From Aphrophora alni (lineage: Eukaryota > Arthropoda > Insecta > Hemiptera > Aphrophoridae), in contig OY740774.1 in NCBI GenBank assembly GCA_963513935.1, forward strand, positions 85,336,890 through 85,400,889: a stretch of 64,000 nt of DNA. The letters run 5' to 3'. Every line of letters starts with the position of its first letter. Positions within the stretch are counted from its first letter, which is position 1. Below the pieces are notes generated by a model. It had not been told where the DNA came from, did no database searches, and saw only the letters and a list, made by a program, of their open reading frames with translations. A program made the translations under genes and the position numbers. Below are positions 48,677 through 58,804 of the stretch, one piece after another.

Positions 48677-48724
48677 TTTAGTTGCTTGAAAATGTCTAAC
48701 GGCGAAACATATGTCGCAATTAAA
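48677..48724 (+). ncRNA. Hammerhead-like motif, right arm of G
   Basis: Stem I TTTAGTTGC (48677-48685) pairs with GCAATTAAA (48716-48724), nine pairs with one G-U. Core TTGAAAA (48686-48692), stem II GTC-TAAC-GGC (48694-48703), GAAA (48704-48707), stem III AC-ATAT-GT (48707-48714), predicted cleavage after C48715. It differs from the left-arm motif only in stem II, where one C-G becomes U-G and pairing is kept. Confidence 0.6.
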
Positions 48725-49100
48725 GCTGTTTTGTGGAATTGAATAATGGTCTCATTATTTCCATTATAACAATTTAGTCAAGAAATTTGCTACAAGGAAA
48801 CTATAATGTGTTCATATACGCAAAATGCAATTTTTTTTTTATTCAATAATACCCTAAATTAGATATAAATTAGCAGATTTTAGTTCTGCTTGTAATAAAC
48901 ATATAAGAGGCTGTTAAAGATTAGCCGAGTCTAAGGAAGTTGTGTTTAAGTGCTGTATAAAACATGTGTAAAACTTATTTTAAATAATGTACTTTACTGA
49001 GTAAGTCCACTTGATTTAACAATTTGTACAAGGCTCAAGATATTTAGACATTACATTTAGAGAATCTTCTTGTATTACATAAGGTTGGATAATACTACGA

Positions 49101-50280
49101 TTGCGCCCATAAAAATGTTTTTATTTTGTATTAAGATGTAATGGTATAATGGTGCATTGCATCATACATCTCTGCTTAAAGAAGAGGTTATACAAAACTT
49201 TTGTCTCTGCAGAACAAACATCCGCAGTAATTACTGCACAAGAGGTTCTAGACTGATTGTCTTGGCTAAGTGTGGTCTACTTCTTATAAATGTTCCCCAC
49301 AAATGTCAAAGAACAAAGTTGAAAAGGGAAATCTGCTCATGTACCCAAGTATTATTATTCTTTCTGTGTAAATCTTTAAAAGGAAATGGTTGATCATAAA
49401 GTTTAGAAATTTACTAAAAATTCTCTAGATTTTTACCAACCATTTGTATTTTTTATTTTCTGCATATACATAGTAGAGAGAAAATTTTGTGATAGCACAA
49501 ATAATCGATGTCAAATATTAAGCAGACGTAAATTACTTTTGAAGTCCCTTGTGTTTGGTGTATCGATCTATCTATTCGTTCTACACAGCCCAAACGGCTA
49601 CCTAGGTTGAACATATTTTGGTAAATAGTTGGGGAGATTTTTTAACATTTTTAGAGTTAATTAAAAAGAGAAATTTTACTTTTTATTTAAGTTTCTGTTT
49701 TACTGTATAATATAAGTTTAAGGTCTATATTTTTACAAAATTGTTATTTATATTGACTTTTTTTATCAGTTTTGTTCGCAGATTCACTTCATTATGTGAG
49801 TTTTGAAAATTGTTAATTTGTTAATTTATAATATTTTACAAAATAATTTAGTAGTTTTGACAACATTGCAGAAAGTTACTCTTCCAATACTAGTACCACA
49901 TTAACTGTACAAAAGAAACAATTCGTCACTTTTCTTGCTTAATCAAGTTATAACCAAAAACAACATGTTATGAACTTGTAATCAATTCTGATATAATTAT
50001 CCTCCTAAATATAGTCATTTGTTTCAAAACCAATATGCAACATAAGGGGTAGGATTATTGCCCTTTTTGAGCTGTTACCAATAAAAAGTTTTATATTCAG
50101 AACCATGTTATGTATGTAAGCTTAGAAAATTTGAAAATAAAAGTGATCACTTTAATTAGATGAAATCAATAAATTAACTGAATAAAATTAATTTGGTAAA
50201 ATAAAGATTTTAATATTTTGTGTAATTAATTAATGTAAAGCTTGTAGTGGTTGTAAATTACAATTTTATGAAATTACTAT
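49101..50280. other. No feature recognised
   Basis: AT-rich. The 78-codon opening at 49157-49393 has no recognisable motif or second copy. Confidence 0.4.
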
Positions 50281-50282
50281 AC

Positions 50283-50413
50283 CCAGTCCGTGGGGGAGAA
50301 GGAAGGTATTTTTAGTGGGTATGCCCTTCGGGGAGTCCCACAGAATCTCTCAGGAGAGAGATCTGTATAAGTATGCTATTTTTCCACCTAACAAAAAAAA
50401 AAAGAAAAAAAAA
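50283..50413 (+). mobile_element. Possible retroposon 3' end with A-rich tail
   Basis: A short GC-richer block (CCCAGTCCGTGGGGGAGAAG, ATGCCCTTCGGGGAGTCCC) is followed within 60 bases by an A-rich tail (about 50392-50413). That layout suits a truncated SINE or LINE end, but the family is not recognised and no target duplication was found. The 66-codon opening over it is not a gene. Confidence 0.35.
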
Positions 50414-50775
50414 GCAGTTCGTTCCCTAAGATTTACAACAAAATTATTGAGTCTTCTAAATTTAAAATACAATACGCTATTTTATCTAAAACTTCTCAGT
50501 GGGTATACATTATGATGCGTTCCCCGTTTTCAACATAAATTTAGGATCCATATTTCATTTAAATAGTAGCACGTCCCTATTTCCCACAAAGCCCTGTTCA
50601 GCCTCTTATAAATGATGACAGCCAATTCACGGTTGCAAATTTACAATAATACGCTTCCACGTGAGTTTTATTTTTCCTCGCCACTGAATAAATTATTCTG
50701 AACTCCTCTCTGATATTCATACTTTTTAAAAAAAGATTGTTTTATTATTATATATTTTTCAATACTCTGCTGCAG

Positions 50776-50820
50776 GGGATGATGGCCTAGAGGTGTTTCG
50801 CCTTTATACAATACGAAAAA
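50776..50820 (-). mobile_element. Family A short fragment (minus)
   Basis: Minus strand AAAGGCGAAACACCTCTAGG then CCATCATCCCC matches the 5' segment of family A (compare 30352-30385). Confidence 0.5.
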
Positions 50821-52400
50821 AATATATTACGCAGCGAGGATTTGTCTGGTTCCATTTCATATGTGGTTTTAAATATTCTTATGACAGAAGTGGCTGATGA
50901 AACTATAAATAACAATGAATACGTTTCGCAAACGATTTCAAGAATAATATGCTAATTAACGATCAACATAAAAACATATGTTTTTAAAAACAATTGTGGT
51001 CCTAGCTGTGTAAAGAGAACTGTACTCGGCAGAACTCTTAGCTTTATTTTACAGTTGTTAATCATCATCATCATGAACCCACTTGAGACTTTATGTACTG
51101 AATTACAAAGGTTTCGGCAAGGTACGGGACCACGAACTAGATAGGATTTTCCAGTTCAGGAGAATATGCAGGCCAAGAAAGTAGACAGTAGAGAGATGAA
51201 GTTGGTGTGGACATCGTTGGTAATGAAAGAGATTGGGACGATCAGCCAATGTGGAAAAGTCAAAGATTATAACAATTAAACATTTGCAATACCTGTAAAC
51301 AAATGTTGTACTATTTAATTCGTTGTTAAACTCACTTCATAAATAATTGTAACTTTTTTATAACTAATTTATGAATGTCCTTTTCATTGATAAAGTAATA
51401 AATAATGACATTAAAGGTATGAATAATTTAAATTTTGCTTTTTGACCCTGGACACAACTCACAGAGAAATAAAACACTGTGAAGGTGAAACAGAGCTTGC
51501 TTGGGGGTTGAACATTGTGACACATTTACATAACTGTCTACAAGGCAGAGTAGGGGGCGCTATTCTGGAGTTGTTTATATGCCTTTGAATAAAAAACACG
51601 TACATTCCTGCAGGCCTACGTTAGGATAATGTCGTTCCATATATTTACAAGAAGAGGACTGTTGTAGTATGAGGGACATGTTGAATGTATGGTGTAATAA
51701 TGAGAAACTCGCAGCTCTTGTGTACACCCCGTCATGACATGGTTGTTATTTCCATAGAATTATGAAACAGCAATAATATTGTTAGTTAGGATCGCAATAA
51801 TATTAATTTTATAAACGTTGAAATCTATATATTTAGATCATCTTTGATATAAAGATAATTTAATAAACATACACATTTGTAAAATTAGTGAAAAGCGCAC
51901 AATAGTGTTCGTTTCAAATTCATTGAGGAAGACGCAATTGTATTATGCAAAACATCAAAGCATACTAGTTATATTTACATTTAAAATGTAATCTTTTTTA
52001 TCACCGTCGTTGATAAGATGTATTATAAATGATAGTATATATGAAATCATCTCATAGCATCAGAAAAATAGATGTAGAAAAAATAAAACATGTATTTCAT
52101 TTTGGATATATGACAAATTTAATGGCTGTGATTTACCATAATAGCGAGATGCAGCGTTAATTATTACCTATAAAGGTATTATTCAAATTTCTGCAGTCTA
52201 GTTATTTCATATTTACATCATTATCTTCATATTTTTTTCTGAATTATTACACATTTATATTATACATAATATTTGTACATAATAATAATCAGTAAAATCA
52301 GAAAACCATGTTTAATTATCAGGAATGACCGAACTGTTTTAAAATAATAGTCTAATAAATTTTGAAACAGTCAATTAGGTAAATATTTCTATGTCATCTA
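50821..52400. other. No feature recognised
   Basis: AT-rich. A weak LINE-tail-like trace at 51140-51260 was considered and rejected. A (CAT)n-like run lies at 51062-51074. Confidence 0.4.
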
Positions 52401-52404
52401 GAAG

Positions 52405-53322
52405 CTGGCATAAACAATTATATTCCAGACTTCAGTTCAATACATGCTTAACAATCATATTTTGATTGTGCAATTACATTTCATAAAATATCTCAAAAAC
52501 TAAATCAGTTATACAATTTCTTTTTAACCGAAAATCCGTCTTGTGGAGAGGAAAATGAATATATGGAACAATATCACTATGCTTGCACTTAAAAATGCTA
52601 AGAAAAAACACATTTATAATTTTTAGAACACTATGTATATTTGAATATCAGTTTTGGAGCACTATGTAGATAGCCCAAGACCAGAGCTTTCCAACACCTC
52701 TTTATCAACGTTTTTATGTCATCCAGAAGCCGATATAACAATTATTCTCCAGATTTCCAGTTCATTGTATTCTTAAAAGTCGCATGTTCAAGTGTACAGT
52801 AGTTGTGGTATTCTTTACTGTTACTTCTTGGTCTATGAATATTGTTGTGTCACGCGACAAACTAGACTGTAGTAACATTGAGTTTACATGAACGAGTTAT
52901 AAATGGTTTAATATCTAAGGAGTCAGTTGACACTTCAGAAAACAACTAGTCGTTAAAATAGGTTGAGTGGTTATCTAGTTATAAAACCTCAATTTCTGTT
53001 TGTAAGTGTAGAGTTACGAAAATATCAATAAATAATTACATCAAAAAAGCTCTTGTCTAGGGCTATCTTCATGATGCCCCAAAACTGAAATTCAAATATA
53101 CAGAGTGTTCCAAAAACTATTAAATGTGTTTTCTGAGCATTTTTAAGGGGAAGCATAGTAATATTATTCCATATTCATTTCCCACTCTACAAGACGGATT
53201 TTTCGGTTGAAAAAAATTGTATAACTGATTTAGTTTTCGAGATATTTTAAGAAATGTAATTGGACAGAAAAATCCGACTGTTAAGCATGTAATGAACTGG
53301 AAATCTGGAGAATAATTGTTAT
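52405..53322. repeat. Large inverted repeat, arms about 250 bp, family B spacer
   Basis: The left arm 52405-52660 (TTCCAGACTTCAGTTCAATA, CCGAAAATCCGTCTTGTGG, ATATCAGTTTTGG) is mirrored by 53083-53322 (CCAAAACTGAAATTC, CTACAAGACGGATTTTTCGG, GAACTGGAAATCTGGAG). A third, direct partial copy of the arm's outer part is at 52708-52778. The spacer includes TGTTCAAGTGTACAG (52788) and other family B landmarks. No hammerhead motif or TA/TTAA duplication was found. The arms are moderately diverged, so it is old. Confidence 0.7.
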
Positions 53323-54100
53323 AGTGGTCCTAATTGGATGATAAACTAACGACTACTTTTTTCAAAACTCCCAACCTTAATAATTATTATTATAACCGAA
53401 AAACGTAATCAAATAATGCTTACTGTTAATCTGTTTAACCATAAGTGGAGCTAAAAAAACTTTTGTACAAAACCCAATATCCTCTAACAACCATAAACTC
53501 CAAAATGTTGTAATGAGTACCTATGGTTTATGATATATCAAATTGAAAGCTGATAAAATATGAGTTTTTGCTGTAATAAAACAAAAATTTATGTATGCGT
53601 TCAATCGCTACGTTTAAAAATAAAATTTTACTTTTTTCTCGTAAAATTAGATTAAACTTTTGAGTGGATGTACTGAAATAATCCGATCTGGTTTGTAAAC
53701 TGTACCAAAAAAGTTAGAAGGTTGTATAACATCGAAAACCATCCCTTTCACCCCTAATCAAACCCCCTACTCCATATTTTGTTAACTGTACATATGGCCT
53801 TTGATATTATCAAATTAAAGTGGAAAACAAATAATGAATTTACATTGTAAAAATTATTAAAAATCCGATACAGCCTACAAGTTACATAAAATTTTGTCGA
53901 GTTTATTCATTATTTATTAAATATTTTTGTAATTCTTTGAAACTTTAATTATTTTTGCTATAAATTGAAAACGTAAAAACAATTAGTAAGTTTCTATTTT
54001 TGATCAGGTAAATCCATGTCAATGTAAAATATTTTATAAAGTCATGAGAATTATGTAACAAAAAGAAGAATCTGTGAACGATCATTGTTTTACAGAATAA
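53323..54100. other. No feature recognised
   Basis: AT-rich, transposon-like low-complexity sequence without ends or coding potential. Confidence 0.35.
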
Positions 54101-54104
54101 CAGT

Positions 54105-54630
54105 TTTTTTCAAGCAATAAGAGGGTGAAGGGTGGAGAAGTAGGCGTCGCCACCCCCTAGCAATTTAAGTCAGTTGACACAGAACTATATCTCACACCTG
54201 TGTCAAATTAAGCCAAATTTGTCCCCCCCCCCTCCAGTATGATTACAAGCCCAAGACACAAAAACACATTGCTCAACTGTTTTCATGTAAATTCATTAAT
54301 CTCAACTCGGCAAAACCTCTGGAAATCATTTCCTGTATTTCTTCAGCTTCGTCTTGTATTGTTTCTTACTGCACGTTTACTTTATCATATTCTAATTAGT
54401 TTAGTGTCTCATATTTACATAGAAATTTCACATTTTGACAAGTCAATGGTGGTTATATTTTGTCTTGTTGTTAAAGGAGATAAACGTTTGAGTCATCATC
54501 GCCTTAGAAAAAAGGAAAACAGAAAATAGAGATCCCTAGCCTTCGAATACTCTAATAGCAGCGTCAGGGTCGGAAGAGAACAAGAGTTGGTCGAGAGAGA
54601 CCAAATAGGAAAGATGAAATAGAGGTATCT
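54105..54630 (+). mobile_element. Family A long copy, split by foldback element F copy 2
   Basis: This is the inverted counterpart of 16020-16565. It ends in GAATACTCTAATAGCAGCG, GAGTTGGTCGAGAGAGACC and AAAGATGAAATAGAGG; the rest of the unit (AGAGGGATCTAACCTAAG) continues after the insertion at 55000. The 96-codon opening at 54239-54529 is discussed under rejected items. Confidence 0.75.
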
Positions 54631-54999
54631 ATTCTCTGTTTGAAGTTACTTGTTAATGATGGAAGTTCAATTTTATAATTATACATTTTTCGGACATTTG
54701 CCATCATTTGTGTGTTAAAAATCAAAACACGACGTTACGGGAATAACAATCAATTCCCGTTATCAAGTGACTAAAAACTAAAGAAACAGTTCTCAGCTTT
54801 AGCTCTGAGATGCATGCTTAGATATTAAGGTTGGTGGTATTCTTATTTAATTTTACTTCTCACATAGGCTTAGTTTCTAGTTTCATGTTTCTTTAGTTTT
54901 TAGTCACTTGATAACGGGAATTGATTCTTATTCCCGAAACGTCGTGTTTTGATTTTTAACACACAAATGATGGCAAATGTCCGAAAAATGTATAATAAT
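54631..54999 (+). mobile_element. Foldback element F copy 2 (short form)
   Basis: Flanked by AGAGGTATCT (54621-54630) and AGAGGGATCT (55000-55009), a 10-bp duplication with one mismatch. The inverted arms are 54674-54787 and 54887-54999; a 43-base extension (54631-54673) is present on the left only, nearly identical to that of copy 1. The right arm has a hammerhead-like motif. It lacks the nested MITE and part of the left arm's inner sequence found in copy 1, and preserves the empty MITE site on its right arm. No coding capacity. Confidence 0.7.
54905..54946 (+). ncRNA. Hammerhead-like motif, right arm of F copy 2
   Basis: Stem I CAC/GTG (54905-54907, 54944-54946), core TTGATAA (54908-54914), an extra C, six-pair stem II GGGAAT/ATTCCC (54916-54921, 54930-54935), GAAA (54936-54939), a one-pair stem III, cleavage-site C54943. 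Core positions 3 and 8 are U and A, as in element G. Stem I is short, so activity is doubtful. Confidence 0.45.
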
Positions 55000-55009
55000 A
55001 GAGGGATCT

Positions 55010-55175
55010 AACCTAAGAGTAGCTTTCCTATTAAGAGAGGGTTCTGTTTTAAATAGACCATTTGGCATTCCATTCCTGTATTTTGTTTGTGTAGGCCTAT
55101 TTGTTAATAAACTAACCCTATAGTTTGTAAACAAATACAATAAAAAAAAAACTTGTACAAACTTTTTGTGGCCGA
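55010..55175 (+). other. End of family A copy and unassigned sequence
   Basis: ATCTAACCTAAGAGTAGC belongs to the family A unit interrupted upstream. The rest shows no feature. Confidence 0.5.
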
Positions 55176-55179
55176 GATA

Positions 55180-55965
55180 CAAAGATCCTTATTTTTAAAT
55201 TTCATAGCGATAGAGCATAACTGCTTAATTGGAAAAAAAAAAATCGACATTTTTTCTGACTGATCTTCACGCTTTATAACTTCGGGAAACAAAAATAATG
55301 GTTTTTTTCGTCCACCCGTCGTCATTGTAGTCTGTAGGTAAGCACAAAATTCAAATATAAAAACGAAATTTGGTACACGGCACTATAATGCTCTCACTAT
55401 TTAAATACAGAAAAATCTAATATAAAATGTAAAAATGACGACCATTTTAAAAATAATTTTATTAGTATCTCCTGTGTTATTAAATAAACTAAATAAAAAA
55501 AAAAAGTTGCAGATTTTAATTCTGCACGTAATGTTACCAAACCCATATCTCTACGACGAGAATTAGCGAACTTTTGTCGAAAAATGTAATTTCATATCCA
55601 GACCTCAAAAGAAAATTTCGTACAATTATGTGATTTTGAGGCCCGCTAGGGTCGAAATACTGACAAGAGCGAAGCAAATTAAAACGTTTTAAAACTACAC
55701 ATCTACTCATCTTCAGAGTCGAGGCGACGCCAAAGAAATAGAATGTAGGCAATTACCAGGTTCAAAAAACCTATGTAACAAATGTTTTAGACAAACTTAC
55801 AACACTGGATAAGACCAATCTAGCAATACAGTTTGACATTTCTTACAAACTTCAAGAAACCAAATTTTGGGAATTGCATTTAGCGGATCTTTTAGTACTA
55901 CGTTATATGATATAATTGGGTAAGTACCAGATGGCGTTCATCAACAAGTTTAAATGCGGACTTAA
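55180..55965 (+). mobile_element. Family E copy
   Basis: GTCCACCCGTCGTCATTGTAG, GTAAGCACAAAATTC, GACCATTTTAAAAATAATT, GCAGATTTTAATTCTGCACG, AACTACACATCTACTC, CATTTCTTACAAACTTC and TGGGTAAGTACCAGATGGCG follow the order of 32245-32920. The minus-strand openings at 54928-55752 are not maintained in the other copies. Confidence 0.6.
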
Positions 55966-56728
55966 ATCGCTTATTCCAATGCATGGTTTCTGCTCCTCCG
56001 ACTCATCATTTCCCAGAGGCGCAGTAACTTTGAGGGTAGAGTTTTACCCCTCGAAATGGTTACGTGAACAGTAAATATTGTTCCTCTGTGGTTTTAATAC
56101 ATTCAATATATAGTTCTTGTAAATCCAATAGCGCGATATAACAAGAAAAGTATATAATACCACAGCTACCGTCCACGTGAACAAAACACACTTATTGAGG
56201 AAATAATTAAATTTAAAGGGTGGCTTGCTACTTGCATTGTGATTGTGAAAACCATTTATTTGGATCGTAAAATAGAAAACATTATACAGTACCCATTGAT
56301 CTATCTAAAGCCTGGAATGTTTACAGGGTATCGTTACCCCCCACCACCACCACTAGTGAGACTCGTTAGCCGGTGACCCAATTAATTCCGACGATTCTTT
56401 ATATTTTACTCTAATAGTATGTCAAGTTATAGAAGACATACAATTTATTTTATTTTTTTGTATCGGAAATTTAAAATCTATAGTAGATACCTTGTGATAG
56501 TTCTTTTTAAAGATTAGTTCTTTTTAATAATATAAGCTAAATATATAGCTCGTATACTGGTAACACTTTGGTTTTTCTTTAAGTTATTTTTTGGTTTATA
56601 TGAACTTTTATGATTTCGTCACCTTTGAAAATAAGATTTCTTCACCTTATAATTAATATTCCTAGCTTGGCTGTGTTTCAGGTATTTCCAAATTAAATAA
56701 GAGATAAATTTGAGTTTTTAATGTATCT
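55966..56728. other. Unassigned, with family K copy 2 at 56343-56435
   Basis: CACCACTAGTGAGACTCGTT, CAATTAATTCCGACGATT and TATTTTACTCTAAT parallel 4853-4945. Nothing else is recognised. Confidence 0.4.
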
Positions 56729-57358
56729 ACACTTATGTAAAGTTAAATGATTTACATGTTATGTATAAAAAATTTCCCATACGCATTCATACTTATATCG
56801 AAAATCTATTATGAAATTTTTAAAAGTATTTCTTATTAGGTTTTTGTTTTATCTAAATAAATTACTATATAATTCTATTCTTAGTTTAACATGTTTCTTT
56901 CAAAGATAATATGCATTTGCAAGTTCTAAAAACAATTTATGTATTCTTTTAAATAGTGCTTTACATATATTTTATATTATTCTAATTATTTACTGAAGAA
57001 TTTAACGTCCCCTTGTTCTTTTCTTATATATAAATTTAGATACACTTATGTAAAGTTAAATGATTTACATCTTATGTATAAAAAATGTCCCATACGCATT
57101 CATACTTATATCGAAAATCTATTATGAAATTTTTAAAAGTATTTCTTTCTTATTAGGTTTTTGTTTTATCTAAATAAATTACTATATAATTCTATTCTTA
57201 GTTTAACATGTTTCTTTCAAAGATAATATGCATTTGCAAGTTCTAAAAACAATTTATGTACCCTTTTAAATAGTGCCTTACATATATTTTATATTATTCT
57301 ATTTATTTACTTAAGAATTTAACGTCCCCTTGTTCTTTTCTTATATATAAATTTAAAT
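56729..57358 (+). repeat. Tandem duplication, two copies of about 313 bp
   Basis: 56729-57041 and 57042-57358 are about 97% alike by eye. The differences include a four-base insertion (TTTCTTTCTTATTAGG versus TTTCTTATTAGG) and isolated substitutions. The unit is very AT-rich and has no open frame. It is a recent local duplication, or possibly direct terminal repeats of an element whose interior is lost. Confidence 0.9.
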
Positions 57359-57911
57359 ACAATTCTTCTAAAAAACGAATACACAAAAACACTTATATAA
57401 ATATATAATATAGACATATTATATAACACTTTTATTTTTATATCATTTTTTTATTATTTTTTTATTCTTGTATTATTTTTTATTTTTACTTAGGGTATTA
57501 TTATTTCACAAAACATTTACAAATCACTTTAGATCCACTTGTTTCCTTTTAATTTACACCTATGTTTCCTTTTATTTTAATGTTTTTCATTCTGTTGTCT
57601 GGACCTCAATGCTTCCCCTGGTCATCTCTCACCCCTTTCCCCTCTCTTCTCTTCATTTCAGGTTTAAAAATTTCTTTATTCATATTTGTTGAAATGATCA
57701 CGTGATTTATTTCGTTTTGCTGAATGTAGGGTTTTAGTTTTGCACTAACATCTGCACATTGCATGAGACCGATTTATTGTTATTTCATTATTTTAACCTT
57801 GAGTTTATCAGATGCGACTCTGGGATGTGTAGTTTCACTTTATCTTTCTCTTGATTTTGTTTATTTTGCTTTACAGCTTACAATACACAATAGTATACAT
57901 AAGTGTACAGC
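57359..57911. other. AT-rich sequence leading into the hammerhead motif
   Basis: A pyrimidine-rich tract (57590-57662) resembles the spacer of element G near 48590-48640 in composition. Openings at 57468-57692 and 57763-57957 are not recognised as proteins; the second runs through the ribozyme motif. Confidence 0.35.
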
Positions 57912-57952
57912 TGGTCTGATGATGCTGTCTGTAGTAGCGAAACAAGTAACCA
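57912..57952 (+). ncRNA. Hammerhead ribozyme motif with canonical core
   Basis: Stem I TGGT/ACCA (57912-57915, 57949-57952), core CTGATGA (57916-57922), an extra T, stem II GCTGT/GTAGC with loop CTGTA (57924-57938), GAAA (57939-57942), stem III AC-AA-GT (57942-57947), cleavage site A57948 (GUA triplet). All conserved catalytic bases are present. The very short stem III and the T after the first core block match the minimal type I hammerheads reported in Penelope-like elements. The parent element's protein is not in view. Confidence 0.65.
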
Positions 57953-57959
57953 CATAATC

Positions 57960-58212
57960 TACAAAAAGAACTATTAACTTATCATAAGGTATGTACTAAT
58001 ATGTAAGCAGGCTTAACAATGATTATTAAAAACCGAATGTAGAAATTTTTGTTTTTTAGTCGGGTAGAAATGTCCAACATGAGTGTTCTAGAAAACAATA
58101 CAAATTTCTTTTTCTTTTTTTTTCTTCGTGGGACGTTAAAAAAAATTGATTAAATACTTTGAAGTGCGCCCCGGTACATACTTTGGCAACCTGCAGTAAC
58201 TGTTTCTAGTTC
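57960..58212. other. No feature recognised
   Basis: AT-rich sequence with no feature. Confidence 0.4.
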
Positions 58213-58247
58213 CGCCATTTTAAAACGGAAAATAATTTTTAAAACGT

Positions 58248-58310
58248 GTATATTCCGCCTAATTGCAAAGAACCTTATTTATAAATTTAGACTAGTGGCA
58301 GCGTTTGGCC
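58248..58310 (+). repeat. 63-bp direct repeat, left flank of LINE
   Basis: Identical to 58742-58804 except for one base (GTGGCAGC versus GTTGCAGC). It is part of dispersed family H, which continues to its left. Confidence 0.9.
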
Positions 58311-58741
58311 TTAATACTTTTTTTCCAGGACTACAACTAAGTACAGACTTATCTAGTAGTTACAACTTAAATAAGAGATCACAGTGTTTCAGAAGTTCAT
58401 TCCATTGAATGTCTTTGATATTATTATCTATATTTCATCTTAACCAACACTACACCAAGTCTAGGGGTTTAGTTCTACACAGTCTTCGTACTGTATTCCT
58501 ATGCGCTGTCATCTGCTGCATACTAGCATTAGTATGTTTTTGGAGTCTTTCTCTGCCACAGCTGTGATTTCTTCAACAATCGTATTCACTTTAAGATCTC
58601 TGTGAATATATTCATTGCGTACGTACCATGGCGCATTTACTATTATTCGAAGTATTTTATTTTGAAACAATTGAATTTTGTTTATATTACTTTTCTTAGC
58701 ACATCCCCACATCTGCAGTCCATAGCTCCATACCGGCTTAA
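58311..58741 (-). mobile_element. 5'-truncated jockey-like LINE
   Basis: A minus-strand insertion of about 431 bp consisting of the end of a reverse-transcriptase reading frame, a 3' untranslated part of about 140 bases and a short A-rich end (GGAAAAAAAGTATTAA, read on the minus strand). It lies exactly between the two 63-bp direct repeats, which are therefore its target duplication. 5' truncation is the usual outcome of target-primed reverse transcription. Confidence 0.8.
58450..58739 (-). pseudogene. Jockey-like LINE reverse-transcriptase C-terminus, one frameshift
   Basis: The minus strand reads KPVWSYGLQMWGCAKKSN, then KIQLFQNKILRIIVNAPWYV, RNEYIHRDLKVNTIVEEI; after a one-base shift near 58555 it continues ERLQKHTNASMQQMTAHRNT, RRLCRTKPLDLV and a stop at 58450-58452. 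YG-Q-WG, Q-FQNK-LR, NAPWYV-N--IHRDL and the RRL-R--P-DLV end are the hallmarks of the C-terminus of Jockey-group ORF2 proteins. The catalytic endonuclease and reverse-transcriptase domains are lost by 5' truncation, so it is inactive. Recognition is strong even though no search was run. Confidence 0.88.
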
Positions 58742-58804
58742 GTATATTCCGCCTAATTGCAAAGAACCTTATTTATAAATTTAGACTAGTTGCAGCGTTT
58801 GGCC
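58742..58804 (+). repeat. 63-bp direct repeat, right flank of LINE
   Basis: Second copy of the target duplication described at 58248-58310. Confidence 0.9.

Larger units (their letters stand above)
48200..48764 (+). mobile_element. Foldback element G (Penelope-like, non-autonomous)
   Basis: Flanked by the direct repeat TATAACAATT (48190-48199 and 48765-48774). Inverted arms of about 101 bp (48244-48344 and 48665-48765) differ at only a few positions. As in element F, the left side has about 44 bases outside the arms, and the two families' extensions share ATGATGGAA followed by TTC. Each arm holds a hammerhead-like motif (next entries). The spacer (48345-48664) is non-coding. The arms are nearly identical, so the insertion looks young. 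The best fit is a non-autonomous Penelope-like element with inverted terminal repeats; a 9-10-bp-duplication DNA transposon (MULE/Foldback) is the alternative. Confidence 0.7.
47895..49100 (+). mobile_element. Family E copy split by foldback element G
   Basis: GACATGCCGTCCGTCCGTCGTCG, ATGTGTGTACGATAAAGAC before the insertion and AACTATAATGTGTTCATATA, AGCAGATTTTAGTTCTGCTTG after it follow family E order (compare 55320-55530). Joining across the duplicated target restores continuous family E sequence. Non-coding; the 61-codon minus-strand opening at 47894-48079 is not called. Confidence 0.6.

Noticed and set aside
51140..51260. LINE C-terminal trace (Trp-Cys-Gly-His pattern)
   Set aside because: Only about six residues fit the pattern and stops fall on both sides; not enough to call.
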